A DNA stretch of 64,000 nucleotides, taken from assembly GCA_965200685.1 (NCBI GenBank), contig OZ241379.1:1612001-1676000 (forward strand), written 5' to 3'. A model generated the notes under the pieces. It was given only the letters and a program-made list of their open reading frames with translations. It did no database searches and was not told where the DNA came from. Positions 1 to 8,491 of this stretch are shown here, one piece after another; within the stretch, counting starts at the first letter, position 1; the number at the start of each line of letters is the position of its first letter. Both the position numbers and the translations under genes were made by a program. Source of the DNA: Bin5 sp965200685 (GTDB lineage: Bacteria > Chloroflexota > Anaerolineae > Caldilineales > Caldilineaceae).

Positions 1-696
1 ACAACGAAACCTGTTATCAGCGGCCCCCATACTGGTTATGACGATTGGGCTACTGGCTTCTATAGCCACATTATTCGTGCGCCGGGACAGGGTCCGATTG
101 CTGGGAACTGGTTTGTCTGGATCGTTGATGCCTCAGGGGGGCGCATCTCAGAAATCGCCAATTTCCAAACGACTGGCCCGGGCCAAGGCTGCAATCAGGC
201 TGTCGTGGACTTTGACTCCCGTGTAACAAAGCCGCCCAACACTGCCATACCCACCCGCACCCCTGTGGTAATCAGGCCGACGCCTTCCGCCACACCCAGC
301 ATCCTGCCGACAAGCACCCCTACGGCCCCGGCCTCAGGGCATCTCTTCAAGCGGGCAATCCTAAGCCGCTGCGATCCCAATGGCGCGGTCACCTATGTGC
401 ATGGCACTGTATACCAGAACAGCCAGCCGGTCAACGGTTATCGGGTCGTCTTCAGTTGGCAGCCAGATGGAGCGGTGGTGGCCGGCATCACATCCGGGCC
501 CCATGCTGGCTATCCCGGCTGGGCACCAGGTTACTACAGCCACATCCTGCAAGCGGGTGGCCCCCGGGAAGGGGATTGGTGGTTCTGGATCCAAGACGAG
601 GCCGGTAAGCGCATTTCAGAAATGGCACACGTCCATACAGATGGTGTGGCCGGTGAAGGCAAATGCCAACAGGCGATCATCAACTTCGACAGCTAG
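1..696 (+). CDS. Secreted protein with duplicated C-terminal domain, 5' end outside window
   Basis: The reading frame is open from base 1, so the gene begins upstream. The visible 231 residues hold two copies of one domain (about residues 5-72 and 165-231). Both contain the pattern SGPH(T/A)GY..W..G(F/Y)YSHI, then W(F/W)WI.D..G.RISE, and end in a (V/I)(D/N)FDS tail. A Thr/Pro-rich linker of about 40 residues separates them. I see no catalytic motif. The linker and the lack of cytoplasmic features suggest an extracellular modular protein, possibly a carbohydrate- or surface-binding beta-sandwich, but I do not recognise the family. The stop TAG is at 694-696. Function unknown. Confidence 0.8.
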   Translation, partial: TTKPVISGPHTGYDDWATGFYSHIIRAPGQGPIAGNWFVWIVDASGGRISEIANFQTTGPGQGCNQAVVDFDSRVTKPPNTAIPTRTPVVIRPTPSATPSILPTSTPTAPASGHLFKRAILSRCDPNGAVTYVHGTVYQNSQPVNGYRVVFSWQPDGAVVAGITSGPHAGYPGWAPGYYSHILQAGGPREGDWWFWIQDEAGKRISEMAHVHTDGVAGEGKCQQAIINFDS

Positions 697-770
697 TCTC
701 TTGAGGGATTCGGTACTGCTCCCTGTGTGTGCTACAATTGCCGGATCCCTATCAGGTTCTCGTTTGTTCA

Positions 771-1715
771 ATGATTCGTGTTCTCTATCGTCATGCCAGC
801 GGAAAGATTGTCGGCAATTTCCCGGTCGATCAGTTGGCGGCCGCCCTACGGGACAGCCGCACCTATCTGTGGGTCGATCTGTCAGCAGCGACAGAAGCGG
901 AACAACAGAAAATTCTGGCTGAAGTCTTCCGCTTCCATCCTTTGGCAATCGCAGATGCCAGCAGGAGCCTTCTTGCGCCCAAGATCACTGACTATCGCCA
1001 GTACCTGTTCATGGTTCTCCACAGCATCTATCCCGGTCAGAAACGGACCGACCTACGCAGCAGTGCGCTAGACATCTTTCTTGGCCCCAACTTTCTCGTA
1101 ACAGTTCATGAGCGGGAGATGACTGCAATCGAAGAGCTGTTGGCTGACGAGAGCTACCATCATCACAGCGGGCTCGGGCGGGGCCCGGCCCTCCTGCTGT
1201 ATGAACTGATCAGCCGGCAGCTTGACCGCTATTGTAGTCTGCTGGAGGAATTTGAAGCGGAGCTGGACCGTCTGGGCGATCTGATCTTCCTCCAGCAGAG
1301 CAGCCGGGCAGATCTGCTGGAGGATCTGCTGACAGCCCAGAGCAGTGCTTTGCATCTGGCACGGGTGCTTTGTCCGCAGAGGGATATGATGAAGCACCTA
1401 GCTGCTGGCGATTATGACGTGATCCTCAGCGATGCCCGCCTGTACTTCGCCAATGTATATGATAGGCTGGTGAATCTGGTGGGGCTGCTGGAAGGAATGC
1501 AGACCCTTGTGCCGAGCACGCTCAACATCTATCTGGCCTTGTCTGCTACTCGCAGGAATGACATCATGCGGATGCTGACAATGATTGTGACAGGTTTGTT
1601 CCCCTTGCTGTTCCTGAGCAGCCTCTACGTACGTGACTATCCGGCCCTGTGGCTGCTTTTTCTGGCAATGGCCTTGGGGCTGCTCGGCTATTTTCGACGG
1701 ATTGGATGGTTGTAA
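771..1715 (+). CDS. CorA-like divalent-cation transporter without GMN signature
   Basis: A 314-residue protein with the CorA layout: a soluble alpha/beta N-terminal domain, a long helical stalk (about residues 130-260), then two C-terminal membrane segments and a basic end (YFRRIGWL). CorA proteins move Mg2+ or other divalent ions through a pentameric pore across the inner membrane. After the conserved stalk end (NDIMRMLTMIVTGLFPLLF) the usual YGMNF loop is missing; the sequence reads SSLYVRDYPALW, so the inter-helix loop is shorter and lacks Gly-Met-Asn. The start at 771 (MIRVLYRH) fits the family better than an in-frame ATG/TTG-type start at 729. The next gene overlaps the stop codon (TAATG), implying translational coupling. 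Confidence 0.85.
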   Translation: MIRVLYRHASGKIVGNFPVDQLAAALRDSRTYLWVDLSAATEAEQQKILAEVFRFHPLAIADASRSLLAPKITDYRQYLFMVLHSIYPGQKRTDLRSSALDIFLGPNFLVTVHEREMTAIEELLADESYHHHSGLGRGPALLLYELISRQLDRYCSLLEEFEAELDRLGDLIFLQQSSRADLLEDLLTAQSSALHLARVLCPQRDMMKHLAAGDYDVILSDARLYFANVYDRLVNLVGLLEGMQTLVPSTLNIYLALSATRRNDIMRMLTMIVTGLFPLLFLSSLYVRDYPALWLLFLAMALGLLGYFRRIGWL

Positions 1716-2203
1716 TGGCACATTGGTACTGGTACGACGCGGACGGCCGGCAGGTGACATCACCGTTCCATCCCGAACACAGCCGCCCCATCGCCACAGC
1801 CATCGAATGGCTGCGCCCGCCGCTGATCTCTGATCTACACCGCAGTTTCGCCCGTTGGACTGCCGCGAAACTGACACTAGGTGACCTGACCCCAGACCGT
1901 CTGTGGATCGATCAGGCCGGGCTGGTGGCTGTGCGCTTTGCCACAGGCGCGCCAGCCCCACAGCCGACAATCGGGGCCGGCCCAGGCCTGGCCCAATGGT
2001 TTGTGCTGTTGGACAAGTGGATGGAAACCTATGTAGTCCTGGCCCGGGCCCGTTCGATCTGGTCACGCCCAGAGCTGGCTGGCGCGCTGTCCTTTACAAC
2101 ACCCTCCTTGCTGCCCCAACCCCTTGTGCAGATGCCGCCAAACAATTGGGAGCGGGTTGCCCGCGGGCTGGCAGCACTTATTGTGGATGACCAACCCCTC
2201 TAA
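1715..2203 (+). CDS. Conserved-looking hypothetical protein coupled to the CorA-like gene
   Basis: 162 residues starting at the ATG that overlaps the preceding TAA by one base (TAATG). The protein is Trp-rich at the N-terminus (MAHWYWYDADG) and has no signal peptide or clear membrane segment. A middle part (TAAKLTLGDLTPDRLWIDQAGLVAVRF) resembles a small alpha/beta fold, but I recognise no domain. Its tight coupling suggests co-expression with the transporter and perhaps with the Nudix gene 44 bases downstream. Function unknown. Confidence 0.6.
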   Translation: MAHWYWYDADGRQVTSPFHPEHSRPIATAIEWLRPPLISDLHRSFARWTAAKLTLGDLTPDRLWIDQAGLVAVRFATGAPAPQPTIGAGPGLAQWFVLLDKWMETYVVLARARSIWSRPELAGALSFTTPSLLPQPLVQMPPNNWERVARGLAALIVDDQPL

Positions 2204-2247
2204 CCAGTGACCCCAACACCAAGAGCACATGGACAGGTACGAGCTAC

Positions 2248-2832
2248 ATGCAGATGAATACGCAGGCCAACGGACAGAACCCCAAAACAGACCGACCCAG
2301 GCAGCGGCTGCCCGCTGCAACACCTGTGGCCAATGACAGCAGCGTACAGGCCACCGCGGTTAGAGGGCCAGAACCCTATACCGTGCGGCATAGTCATTCC
2401 GCCGGCGGGGTTGCCTATCGTCTGCGAACTGTAGACGCACAACCCATTATTGAGATGGCACTGATCACCACCGACAGCAACGGCCAACGCTGGCAATTGC
2501 CCAAAGGTCGCCTCTACCCAGCCGAGGAACCCCTGACCGCAGCCATCCGGGAAGTGAAAGAGGAAACGGGCCTAGAAACCGAGTTCGTGTCATTTTTGCA
2601 AACTGTACATTACGAATATCTGGACACCTACGCGCGCACAGTCCCTGAACGAGTCTACAAAAAAGTAGACTTCTACCTACTGCGAATGGTGGGCGGGCAC
2701 ATGTCCGACGCCAGTGTTGAAGTCCAAGCTGTGGCCTGGGCCCTACCTGAGGACGCGCTGGACCGTCTGACCTTTGCAGGCGAACGGGAATGTATCCGAT
2801 TGGCTATGGCGCATCTGTTTGCCAGCCCGTAA
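2248..2832 (+). CDS. Nudix hydrolase
   Basis: 194 residues. A full Nudix box is visible at about residues 88-110: G-x5-E-x7-REVKEETGL, the metal-binding and catalytic signature that hydrolyses nucleoside diphosphates linked to another moiety. The preceding HSAGGVAYRL strand and the K-G-R motif (LPKGRLY) are typical of the diadenosine polyphosphate/NDP-sugar type branch. The first 45 residues are Gln/Asn/Pro-rich and look disordered; a second ATG two codons in (2254) is equally possible. Substrate cannot be told from sequence. It lies in a run of same-strand genes with short gaps. Confidence 0.85.
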   Translation: MQMNTQANGQNPKTDRPRQRLPAATPVANDSSVQATAVRGPEPYTVRHSHSAGGVAYRLRTVDAQPIIEMALITTDSNGQRWQLPKGRLYPAEEPLTAAIREVKEETGLETEFVSFLQTVHYEYLDTYARTVPERVYKKVDFYLLRMVGGHMSDASVEVQAVAWALPEDALDRLTFAGERECIRLAMAHLFASP

Positions 2833-2875
2833 CGCCTACAAACCCGTTTGGTTCGCCGCTGGAGGCGGCCACACA

Positions 2876-3814
2876 ATGGCTATGGAAATCGCAAAGGCAA
2901 CCACAAAACAGATCCAAGAAGTGCTGCACCTGCTCGTCGGCGGCGTAACAAGCGATGCCACCAGCATGGAGGAGATCGCAGGCAGTTGGTGGCGTCGGTT
3001 CCTGTTCTTGCGCTGGTTTGGGCCCCGGCTTCTGGGAAATCAGATGGATACCTTCGTCGCCACCCAAGACGACCGCATCATCGGATTTCTGATCGTCCAG
3101 TATGATGGCGATATGGCCGGTACCTTTGACTGGGCGTTTATGGAGCCGTTGAGCGTTGAGCAGAACCGTGAGGATTTTGCCGAACTGATCGACACAGTCT
3201 TGGACGATGTGGAAGAGCAGGGCCATCAGCCCTACTTTTATTTCGGCTTTGCCAGCGACTCCCTGCCGCAAGTCGGGCAGGTGCTGGAGGAGGTCGGCCT
3301 GCGCGCCGTTGATTACCAGAGCTGGCAGATGGTGGGGAAGTTGCCCCTAGCAGAACCCGGCACAAGGCCGCCTAGCTTGCGTATGTCCATGCAGATCCCA
3401 GCGCGTTTTGGCCCACAGATGGACGCGCTGTTGCCGGCGGCCTACCCTGACATGGACCCAGCCGAGATCGCAATGATCTCCTCGCTCCACGCCGGCACTC
3501 TGCGCTCCTCAAAGGTGTTTCTCATTGAAGAACAGGACCAAGCCATCGGCTTTGTCCAGCAGTTCCGCTGGCGGGATGAACTACGGCTGTTGATTGCTCT
3601 GCCACAGCGGCTGTGGGGCAGCGATGAAGAACGCCTCTTGGTCGCGCAATTGGCCCACAGGTTGCAAGGACGCAATACATCTCTGCGGATACGCACGTTC
3701 AGCCAGGGCCATCTAGAAGCATCACGGGACTCTCTCTCCCCCCTTGGGCTTCAGTGGGAACAGGCCCCCTGGCAACGCCGGGTTGTGGCCTTAGGCGAGG
3801 ACGAACTGCAGTGA
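2876..3814 (+). CDS. Two-lobed GNAT-family N-acetyltransferase-like protein
   Basis: 312 residues when started at the ATG at 2876, preceded by GGAGG at 2861-2865; a longer in-frame start at 2774 would lie inside the Nudix gene and is rejected. The N-terminal half (IAKATTKQIQEVLHLLVGG ... DRIIGFLIVQYDG) and the C-terminal half (PDMDPAEIAMISSL ... DQAIGFVQQF) each look like a GNAT lobe with the beta4 strand that binds acetyl-CoA. A clear R/Q-x-x-G-x-G/A loop is not obvious, so activity is uncertain. Its end overlaps the next start (GTGA), suggesting coupling with the hydrolase. Confidence 0.65.
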   Translation: MAMEIAKATTKQIQEVLHLLVGGVTSDATSMEEIAGSWWRRFLFLRWFGPRLLGNQMDTFVATQDDRIIGFLIVQYDGDMAGTFDWAFMEPLSVEQNREDFAELIDTVLDDVEEQGHQPYFYFGFASDSLPQVGQVLEEVGLRAVDYQSWQMVGKLPLAEPGTRPPSLRMSMQIPARFGPQMDALLPAAYPDMDPAEIAMISSLHAGTLRSSKVFLIEEQDQAIGFVQQFRWRDELRLLIALPQRLWGSDEERLLVAQLAHRLQGRNTSLRIRTFSQGHLEASRDSLSPLGLQWEQAPWQRRVVALGEDELQ

Positions 3815-4686
3815 CCAGTGATTTTGATAGCCAGCGCAGCGGCTCATTTCTCAGTGAAAGCGGTGTCCCGATATTTTATCGACAGTGGCAACCGCCCGCT
3901 GCGGCCCAAGCTACCATTCTGGTCGTCCATGGCCTCGGTGAACACGGCGGACGCTATCGTCATCTCGTCGGGGCATTGTTGCAGGCCGGATACCATGTGT
4001 ACGCGCACGATCATCAGGGCTTCGGCCTCTCCGGTGGGGCTAGAGGATTCGTCAACCAGTTCCAAGACTATCTGCGGGACCTCACACAGGTCGTGGCACT
4101 GGCCCGGCTGCACAACCCCGGCCTCCCTTGCTGTCTGTACGGCCATTCCATGGGCGGGCTGATCAGCCTCTACTACCTGTTGGAAATGCCGGGCGCAGTG
4201 GATCTGGCGGTGATCGCAGCCCCAGCCCTACAAGCCCAGCTCGACCTACTGAATCGCTTCCTCAAACAGGTCATGATCCTGCTCAATCAAGTACGGCCCA
4301 CCATGGCTATTCCCCAGCCGGGCAGCTTTGATGTGCTTTCCCGCGATCCAGAAGAAGTACGCCTAGCCGAGATGGACCCCTTGTGGGTACACAAACGCAG
4401 CGCACGTTGGGTGGTTGAAATCTTGGCAACCATGCAGGAAGTGGCCGGCCGGGCCCCTGAAATCCGCCAGCCGATTCTGATGTTGCAGGGGACTGCTGAC
4501 ACGGTCATCAGCCCGGCGGCAACTCAGGAATTTTTCAAGCATATCTCCTCGGCCGACAAAACCCTGCAGATCTATGAGGGCTACTACCACGAACTCCACA
4601 ACGATCTGGGCCGGGCCCGGCCCATCAACGACCTGCTCGAGTGGTTGCATGCCCATTGCCCTACCGGAGGACCAGCCATTGTCTGA
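3811..4686 (+). CDS. Alpha/beta hydrolase, monoacylglycerol lipase/lysophospholipase type
   Basis: 291 residues from a GTG start that overlaps the preceding TGA (GTGA). The oxyanion region VVHGLGEHGGRY (39-49), the nucleophile elbow GHSMGG (Ser113), an acidic residue in GTADTVISP and a histidine in YYHELHND form the catalytic triad arrangement of the Hydrolase_4 (monoglyceride lipase-like) group. Such enzymes split monoacylglycerols or lysophospholipids in the cytoplasm. Full length for the family (about 280-300). Last gene of a compact same-strand run; followed by an inverted repeat that may end the transcript. Confidence 0.88.
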   Translation: MTSDFDSQRSGSFLSESGVPIFYRQWQPPAAAQATILVVHGLGEHGGRYRHLVGALLQAGYHVYAHDHQGFGLSGGARGFVNQFQDYLRDLTQVVALARLHNPGLPCCLYGHSMGGLISLYYLLEMPGAVDLAVIAAPALQAQLDLLNRFLKQVMILLNQVRPTMAIPQPGSFDVLSRDPEEVRLAEMDPLWVHKRSARWVVEILATMQEVAGRAPEIRQPILMLQGTADTVISPAATQEFFKHISSADKTLQIYEGYYHELHNDLGRARPINDLLEWLHAHCPTGGPAIV

Positions 4687-4728
4687 AGCAGGATTCTCTG
4701 GATGCACAGGAATGTACGTATCCTGCTT
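4686..4728 (+). terminator. Inverted repeat after the hydrolase gene, possible terminator
   Basis: AAGCAGGAT (4686-4694) pairs perfectly with ATCCTGCTT (4720-4728) around a 25-base loop. There is no strong U-tract, so factor-independent termination is only a possibility. It separates the first gene block from the ParA/RM islet. Confidence 0.3.
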
Positions 4729-4784
4729 GAAGAACTCAAGATAAAATTCTATCCATCCTGTAACTCCTTACGAAAGGAGATCAC

Positions 4785-5843
4785 ATGGCCCAACAGATTG
4801 CGCTCTTCAATCACAAGGGGGGCGTCAGCAAGACGACAACCGCCTTTAACCTCGGCTGGATGCTGGCACACAAGGGCAAGAAGGTAATCCTTGTCGATTG
4901 CGACCCCCAGTGTAATCTCACTGGGATGGTCCTTGGCTTGGAGGAAGCTGAGGATTTCGCCGCCATTTACGAAGCAGAAGGGGTGCGGAATATCCGTGAC
5001 GGTCTCTCACCGGCGTTTGAATCGCGGCCAGTCCTCATGAAACCCGTACAGTGTGCGCCAGTCAAAGGCCAGCCGAACATGTACCTGCTGCCCGGCCACA
5101 TCGGTCTGGCTGAATACGAGGTCACTTTAGGGATCGCGCAGGAACTGTCCGGCTCCCTCGTAACCCTTCAGAACTTGCCCGGCTCCCTCCACCGCCTCTT
5201 TTCACAAACTGCTGACAGGTACAACGCTGATCTCATCCTTGTAGATATGAGCCCGAGCTTGGGTCCGGTCAACCAAAATCTGTTGATGACGAGCGACTAT
5301 TTCATCGTACCCATGGCCCCCGACTACTACTCGGTGATGGCAACCGCGAGCCTAGCATCTATCTTGCCCAAGTGGGCATCTTGGGCAAAGCACGCGAAAA
5401 CATTGCCAACCCTCAAGAAGGCAGTCTATCCCTTCCCTGATAAGGACCCCAAGTTTCTAGGGACGGTCGTGCAGAAATATCGATTGAGGGAAGGCAAAAC
5501 CCCCTCTGCTGCCTTCCAACAGTGGATTGATAAAATCACCGAGGGGGTCAAGACAAAGCTTATACCTGAATTAAAAGAAAGCCATATGTTACTGCCAGAG
5601 AACGCTTACGAACAGGTCGGCCTGTCGCTCGGTGAACCGCTCATGCAGATGTCAGACTACAATAGCCTCATCGCCCTGTCACAAAAGCATAAAGCCCCGA
5701 TCTTTGATTTGACCGATGAGCAATTGGAACGAACAGGGAATGTGCTTGAACTCACCCAAAAATCTATGCAGCAGTTTCGGGAGCTCTATTCTGAAGGTGC
5801 GGAGCGCATCATGGCACTGATTGAGCATGCTCAGGGCGATTGA
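4785..5843 (+). CDS. ParA/Soj-family ATPase (orphan)
   Basis: 352 residues with a deviant Walker A motif KGGVSKTTT near the N-terminus, switch I region DCDPQCNLT and a Walker B-like DLILVDMSPSLG. This is the MinD/ParA class that dimerises on ATP and binds DNA or membrane. A good SD (GAAAGGAG) precedes the ATG. The C-terminal 100 residues (after about 250) form an extra helical part not needed for the core ATPase. No ParB or parS is seen nearby; instead a DNA methylase pseudogene follows 73 bases downstream. It may be a plasmid/ICE leftover or a component of a defence module. Confidence 0.88.
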   Translation: MAQQIALFNHKGGVSKTTTAFNLGWMLAHKGKKVILVDCDPQCNLTGMVLGLEEAEDFAAIYEAEGVRNIRDGLSPAFESRPVLMKPVQCAPVKGQPNMYLLPGHIGLAEYEVTLGIAQELSGSLVTLQNLPGSLHRLFSQTADRYNADLILVDMSPSLGPVNQNLLMTSDYFIVPMAPDYYSVMATASLASILPKWASWAKHAKTLPTLKKAVYPFPDKDPKFLGTVVQKYRLREGKTPSAAFQQWIDKITEGVKTKLIPELKESHMLLPENAYEQVGLSLGEPLMQMSDYNSLIALSQKHKAPIFDLTDEQLERTGNVLELTQKSMQQFRELYSEGAERIMALIEHAQGD

Positions 5844-5916
5844 ACAATTCCGTGCCAATTGCGAAGCGATTCATGCTGTAGTACATCCCCCATAACAACA
5901 AAACGGAGAACACATA

Positions 5917-7786
5917 ATGCAAGAAGATATCATCCAAACGATATGCAAAGACAGCAATTATCATCTTGCTCTGTTCACGGCAGATGAGATTGAAGACTTG
6001 CGTACACAGATTGTTACCAAAACAAGCAGAGGCCGGACAATCCCCTTTATCCGCTGTATCGTGCGGAACAGGGAGATTCAGCTAAAGCCGGAAGAGGTCG
6101 TCCGCCAGCTCTATGCGAATCGGCTCATCAAGCAGTACGGCTACCCCAAACGACGCCTAAATTTTGAACATCCCGTCAACTTTGGCCGGGAAAAGAAAAA
6201 GGCGGATATTGTCATCTTCGACAAAGACAGAGTTGATAGTGCCTATATTATCGTGGAGCTGAAAAAGCCCAAGCTCCACGATGGCAAAAGCCAGCTCCGC
6301 TCCTACTGTAACGCCACCGGCGCGCCCATCGGCGTATGGACGAACGGCGAACAGATCTCCCATTACCACCGCAAAGACCCCAACTACTTTGAAGACATCC
6401 CCACTATCCCGAACGCAGACCAAAGCCTCAGGGACATACTCAGCGAACGCTTTACCTTGAAAGACCTGATCCTCAAGGACAAACTCGCCAATGAACGGAA
6501 ATCCCTGAAGGATATCATTTTGGAGCTAGAGGACGAAGTGCTGGCAAATGCCGGGGTAGATGTGTTCGAGGAGGTCTTCAAGCTCATATTCACCAAACTC
6601 TATGATGAATACCTGAGCTCGCGAGACAAGGACCTTATTAACTACTACGTGGAACAAGTCACCAAGACCGCTGTCCACGAACCAAACTCACCCTACTATC
6701 TCGGTGGCCAGGACTATGATGCTCTCATGGGGGCGGTGGCAGGGGTTTATGATAGCGGCTTTCGGGTCATGGAGTTCAGAAATAGCGGACAGACCGATAC
6801 GGAACTGAAAGACAAGATGCAAAATTTGTTTGAGCGGGCGAAAGACCAATGGCCGGGCGTTTTCGCCGAAGGAACTGAGTTTGAACTCTCCGACAGCCAT
6901 CTATCCGTCTGTGTGTCCAGCTTGCAGGATGTCAAACTGTTCAACTCCAATCTGCTGGTAGTGGACGAGGCCTTTGAATATCTCGTCAACAAATCGGCTA
7001 AAGGCGAAAAGGGGCAATACTTTACACCGCGTCATGTGATCGACATGTGCGTACAGATGCTCAATCCAAAGCGGGGCGAGTATATGATCGATACCGCCTC
7101 CGGCAGTTGTGGCTTTCCGGTGCATACCATCTTCAAGCTCACTGGGCATCTGTTTACCAATGCCGATATTCCCGCGGAAGACAAGCAGCATGTCTGGAAG
7201 GTGTTTGGCATTGACTTTGACGAAAAAACGGTCAGGGTTGCCCGAACCTTGAACCTGATCGCGGGGGATGGAGAAACCAATGTGTTGCACCTGAACACCC
7301 TGGACTATGCGCGCTGGAGCGACAAGACCGAGAAGGATAGAAAATGGATCAACACCTATGGCAAGGGTTTTAGACGGTTGGAAAAACTGCAAGCCGAAAA
7401 AGGGGAAAACCCGCGAATTTATCATCAAACAAGGGCGCATCCTTGCGGTGGTCAGTCTACATAACAACACCTTCAAGCCCCACACCGGCACCAAGACTAG
7501 CGTGTTGTTTGTGCAAAAGTGGAACGATGATGCGGACAAGGGCCCCCTTTGCCCTAGGCGGGACGACTACCCTATCTTTATGGCTGTGTCCGAAAAGGGC
7601 GGAAAGAACAACTCCGGCGATTATATCTACGTGACAAACGACAACGGCCAATACAAGCTGGACAAAAACGGGCATATGATCGTTGACCATGACCTACATA
7701 ACCACAACGGCGAACTGCCCGATGGCATCGCTGAAGTCTTTATTGAGTGGGCGAAGAGTGAAAATTTGAGCTTTTGGGAGGAATGA
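5917..7786 (+). pseudogene. Broken type I-like restriction/methylase gene (HsdR_N + N6-adenine methylase)
   Basis: The first 515 codons give an HsdR N-terminal-like nuclease domain (residues about 30-170, with a D-x(n)-ExK pattern in KADIVIFDKD...YIIVELKKP) followed by an N6-adenine methylase part (GQYFTPRHVIDMCVQML; SAM motif DTASGSCGF). At about 7397-7412 the frame breaks: the continuation (KTREFIIKQGRILAVVSLHNNTF... to LSFWEE) is in another frame and ends at 7786. Between the two pieces the family's catalytic NPPF motif and the segment around it are absent, so roughly 80-120 residues appear to be deleted, judging from family memory. No HsdS specificity gene follows. The methylase should be inactive. 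Confidence 0.85.
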
Positions 7787-7992
7787 TGACAACAGAAAAA
7801 CAGATTGATTTGCGGGATCTACCCGAAGAGGCACAGCAGGCAGTGTATGATTTCTACCTGTTTATTAGACAGCGTGTCCGTGAAAAACAGGCAATTGTAG
7901 AGGTTGGTGAAAGTGCTTTGTTGAGTGAACAGAGCCTAGCCGCAGACTGGGATAGGCCAGAGGAAGATGAAGCATGGCAAGCGTTTCAGTAG
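7786..7992 (+). CDS. Antitoxin of a MazF/PemK-type pair (DUF2281-like)
   Basis: 68 residues starting at an ATG preceded by GGGAGGA at 7776-7782; an ATG one codon earlier (7783) is also possible and overlaps the preceding stop. The N-terminal part (LRDLPEEAQQAVYDFYLFIRQR) is the helical element seen in many small antitoxins, and the C-terminal tail (SLAADWDRPEEDEAW) is the acidic toxin-neutralising tail. The gene overlaps the toxin by 19 bases, the classical antitoxin-first order. The protein is expected to bind the toxin and repress its own promoter. Confidence 0.75.
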   Translation: MTTEKQIDLRDLPEEAQQAVYDFYLFIRQRVREKQAIVEVGESALLSEQSLAADWDRPEEDEAWQAFQ

Positions 7993-8315
7993 GAGATATT
8001 GTATTTGTCCGTTTCCCTTTCTCAGATTTGAGCCGATATAAATTAAGGCCAGCATTAGTTCTTGCCAACGCAAGAAAAGATGACTTTATTTTATGTCAGA
8101 TTACCAGTCAGCCTTATACCGATAGGCAAGCAATTCAATTACAACAAGACAGTCTTGCAATGGGACATTTACACAAGGTCAGTTATGTACGTCCAGCAAA
8201 GCTGTTCACCGCTAATATCAGGATTGTTGAAAAGACGGTTGCCCGCGTGAAACCGCAAATCAGACAAGCTGTGGTCAACCAAATTACAGAACTATTGAAT
8301 GCAGACGGTACATAA
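7974..8315 (+). CDS. MazF/PemK-family mRNA interferase toxin
   Basis: 113 residues with the MazF fold signature: GDIVFVRFPFSD at the N-terminus, the RPALVLAN strand, the ILCQITSQ strand and the SYVRPAKLF(T) segment. MazF toxins cut mRNA at short sequence motifs and slow growth; the partner antitoxin lies immediately upstream with a 19-base overlap. The Arg of RPALVL and the Ser/Thr of the QITSQ strand, which form the active site in the family, are present. Complete and likely functional. The pair probably stabilises or outlived the surrounding islet. Confidence 0.88.
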   Translation: MASVSVGDIVFVRFPFSDLSRYKLRPALVLANARKDDFILCQITSQPYTDRQAIQLQQDSLAMGHLHKVSYVRPAKLFTANIRIVEKTVARVKPQIRQAVVNQITELLNADGT

Positions 8316-8376
8316 TGCAGTATTCGGTTGTTAATTTCAGTATAGTAAAATCACACAAAGATAGATACAAGATTAG

Positions 8377-8487
8377 ATGCAGAACCAGTCCAAACACCTG
8401 CTAGAATGCGCCAAACGCGCGGTAGAGATAGCCATTGAACAAGACGAACACACCGCGATTGACTGGCTGGAAACTGAAACATCGTAG
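8377..8487 (+). pseudogene. 36-codon remnant, possibly the tail of a type I restriction subunit
   Basis: A short open frame (M Q N Q S K H L ... to T S stop) contains AKRAVEIAIEQDE, a helical motif that I recall from the C-terminal ends of type I restriction-modification proteins. If so it is the leftover end of an HsdS/HsdR-like gene deleted with the methylase core. It could instead be a small independent helical protein. The assignment rests on recognition of about 15 residues only. Confidence 0.3.
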
Positions 8488-8491
8488 TTGA

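Noticed and set aside
729..770. Longer N-terminus for the CorA-like protein
   Set aside because: The added 14 residues do not fit the family; the ATG at 771 begins the conserved part.
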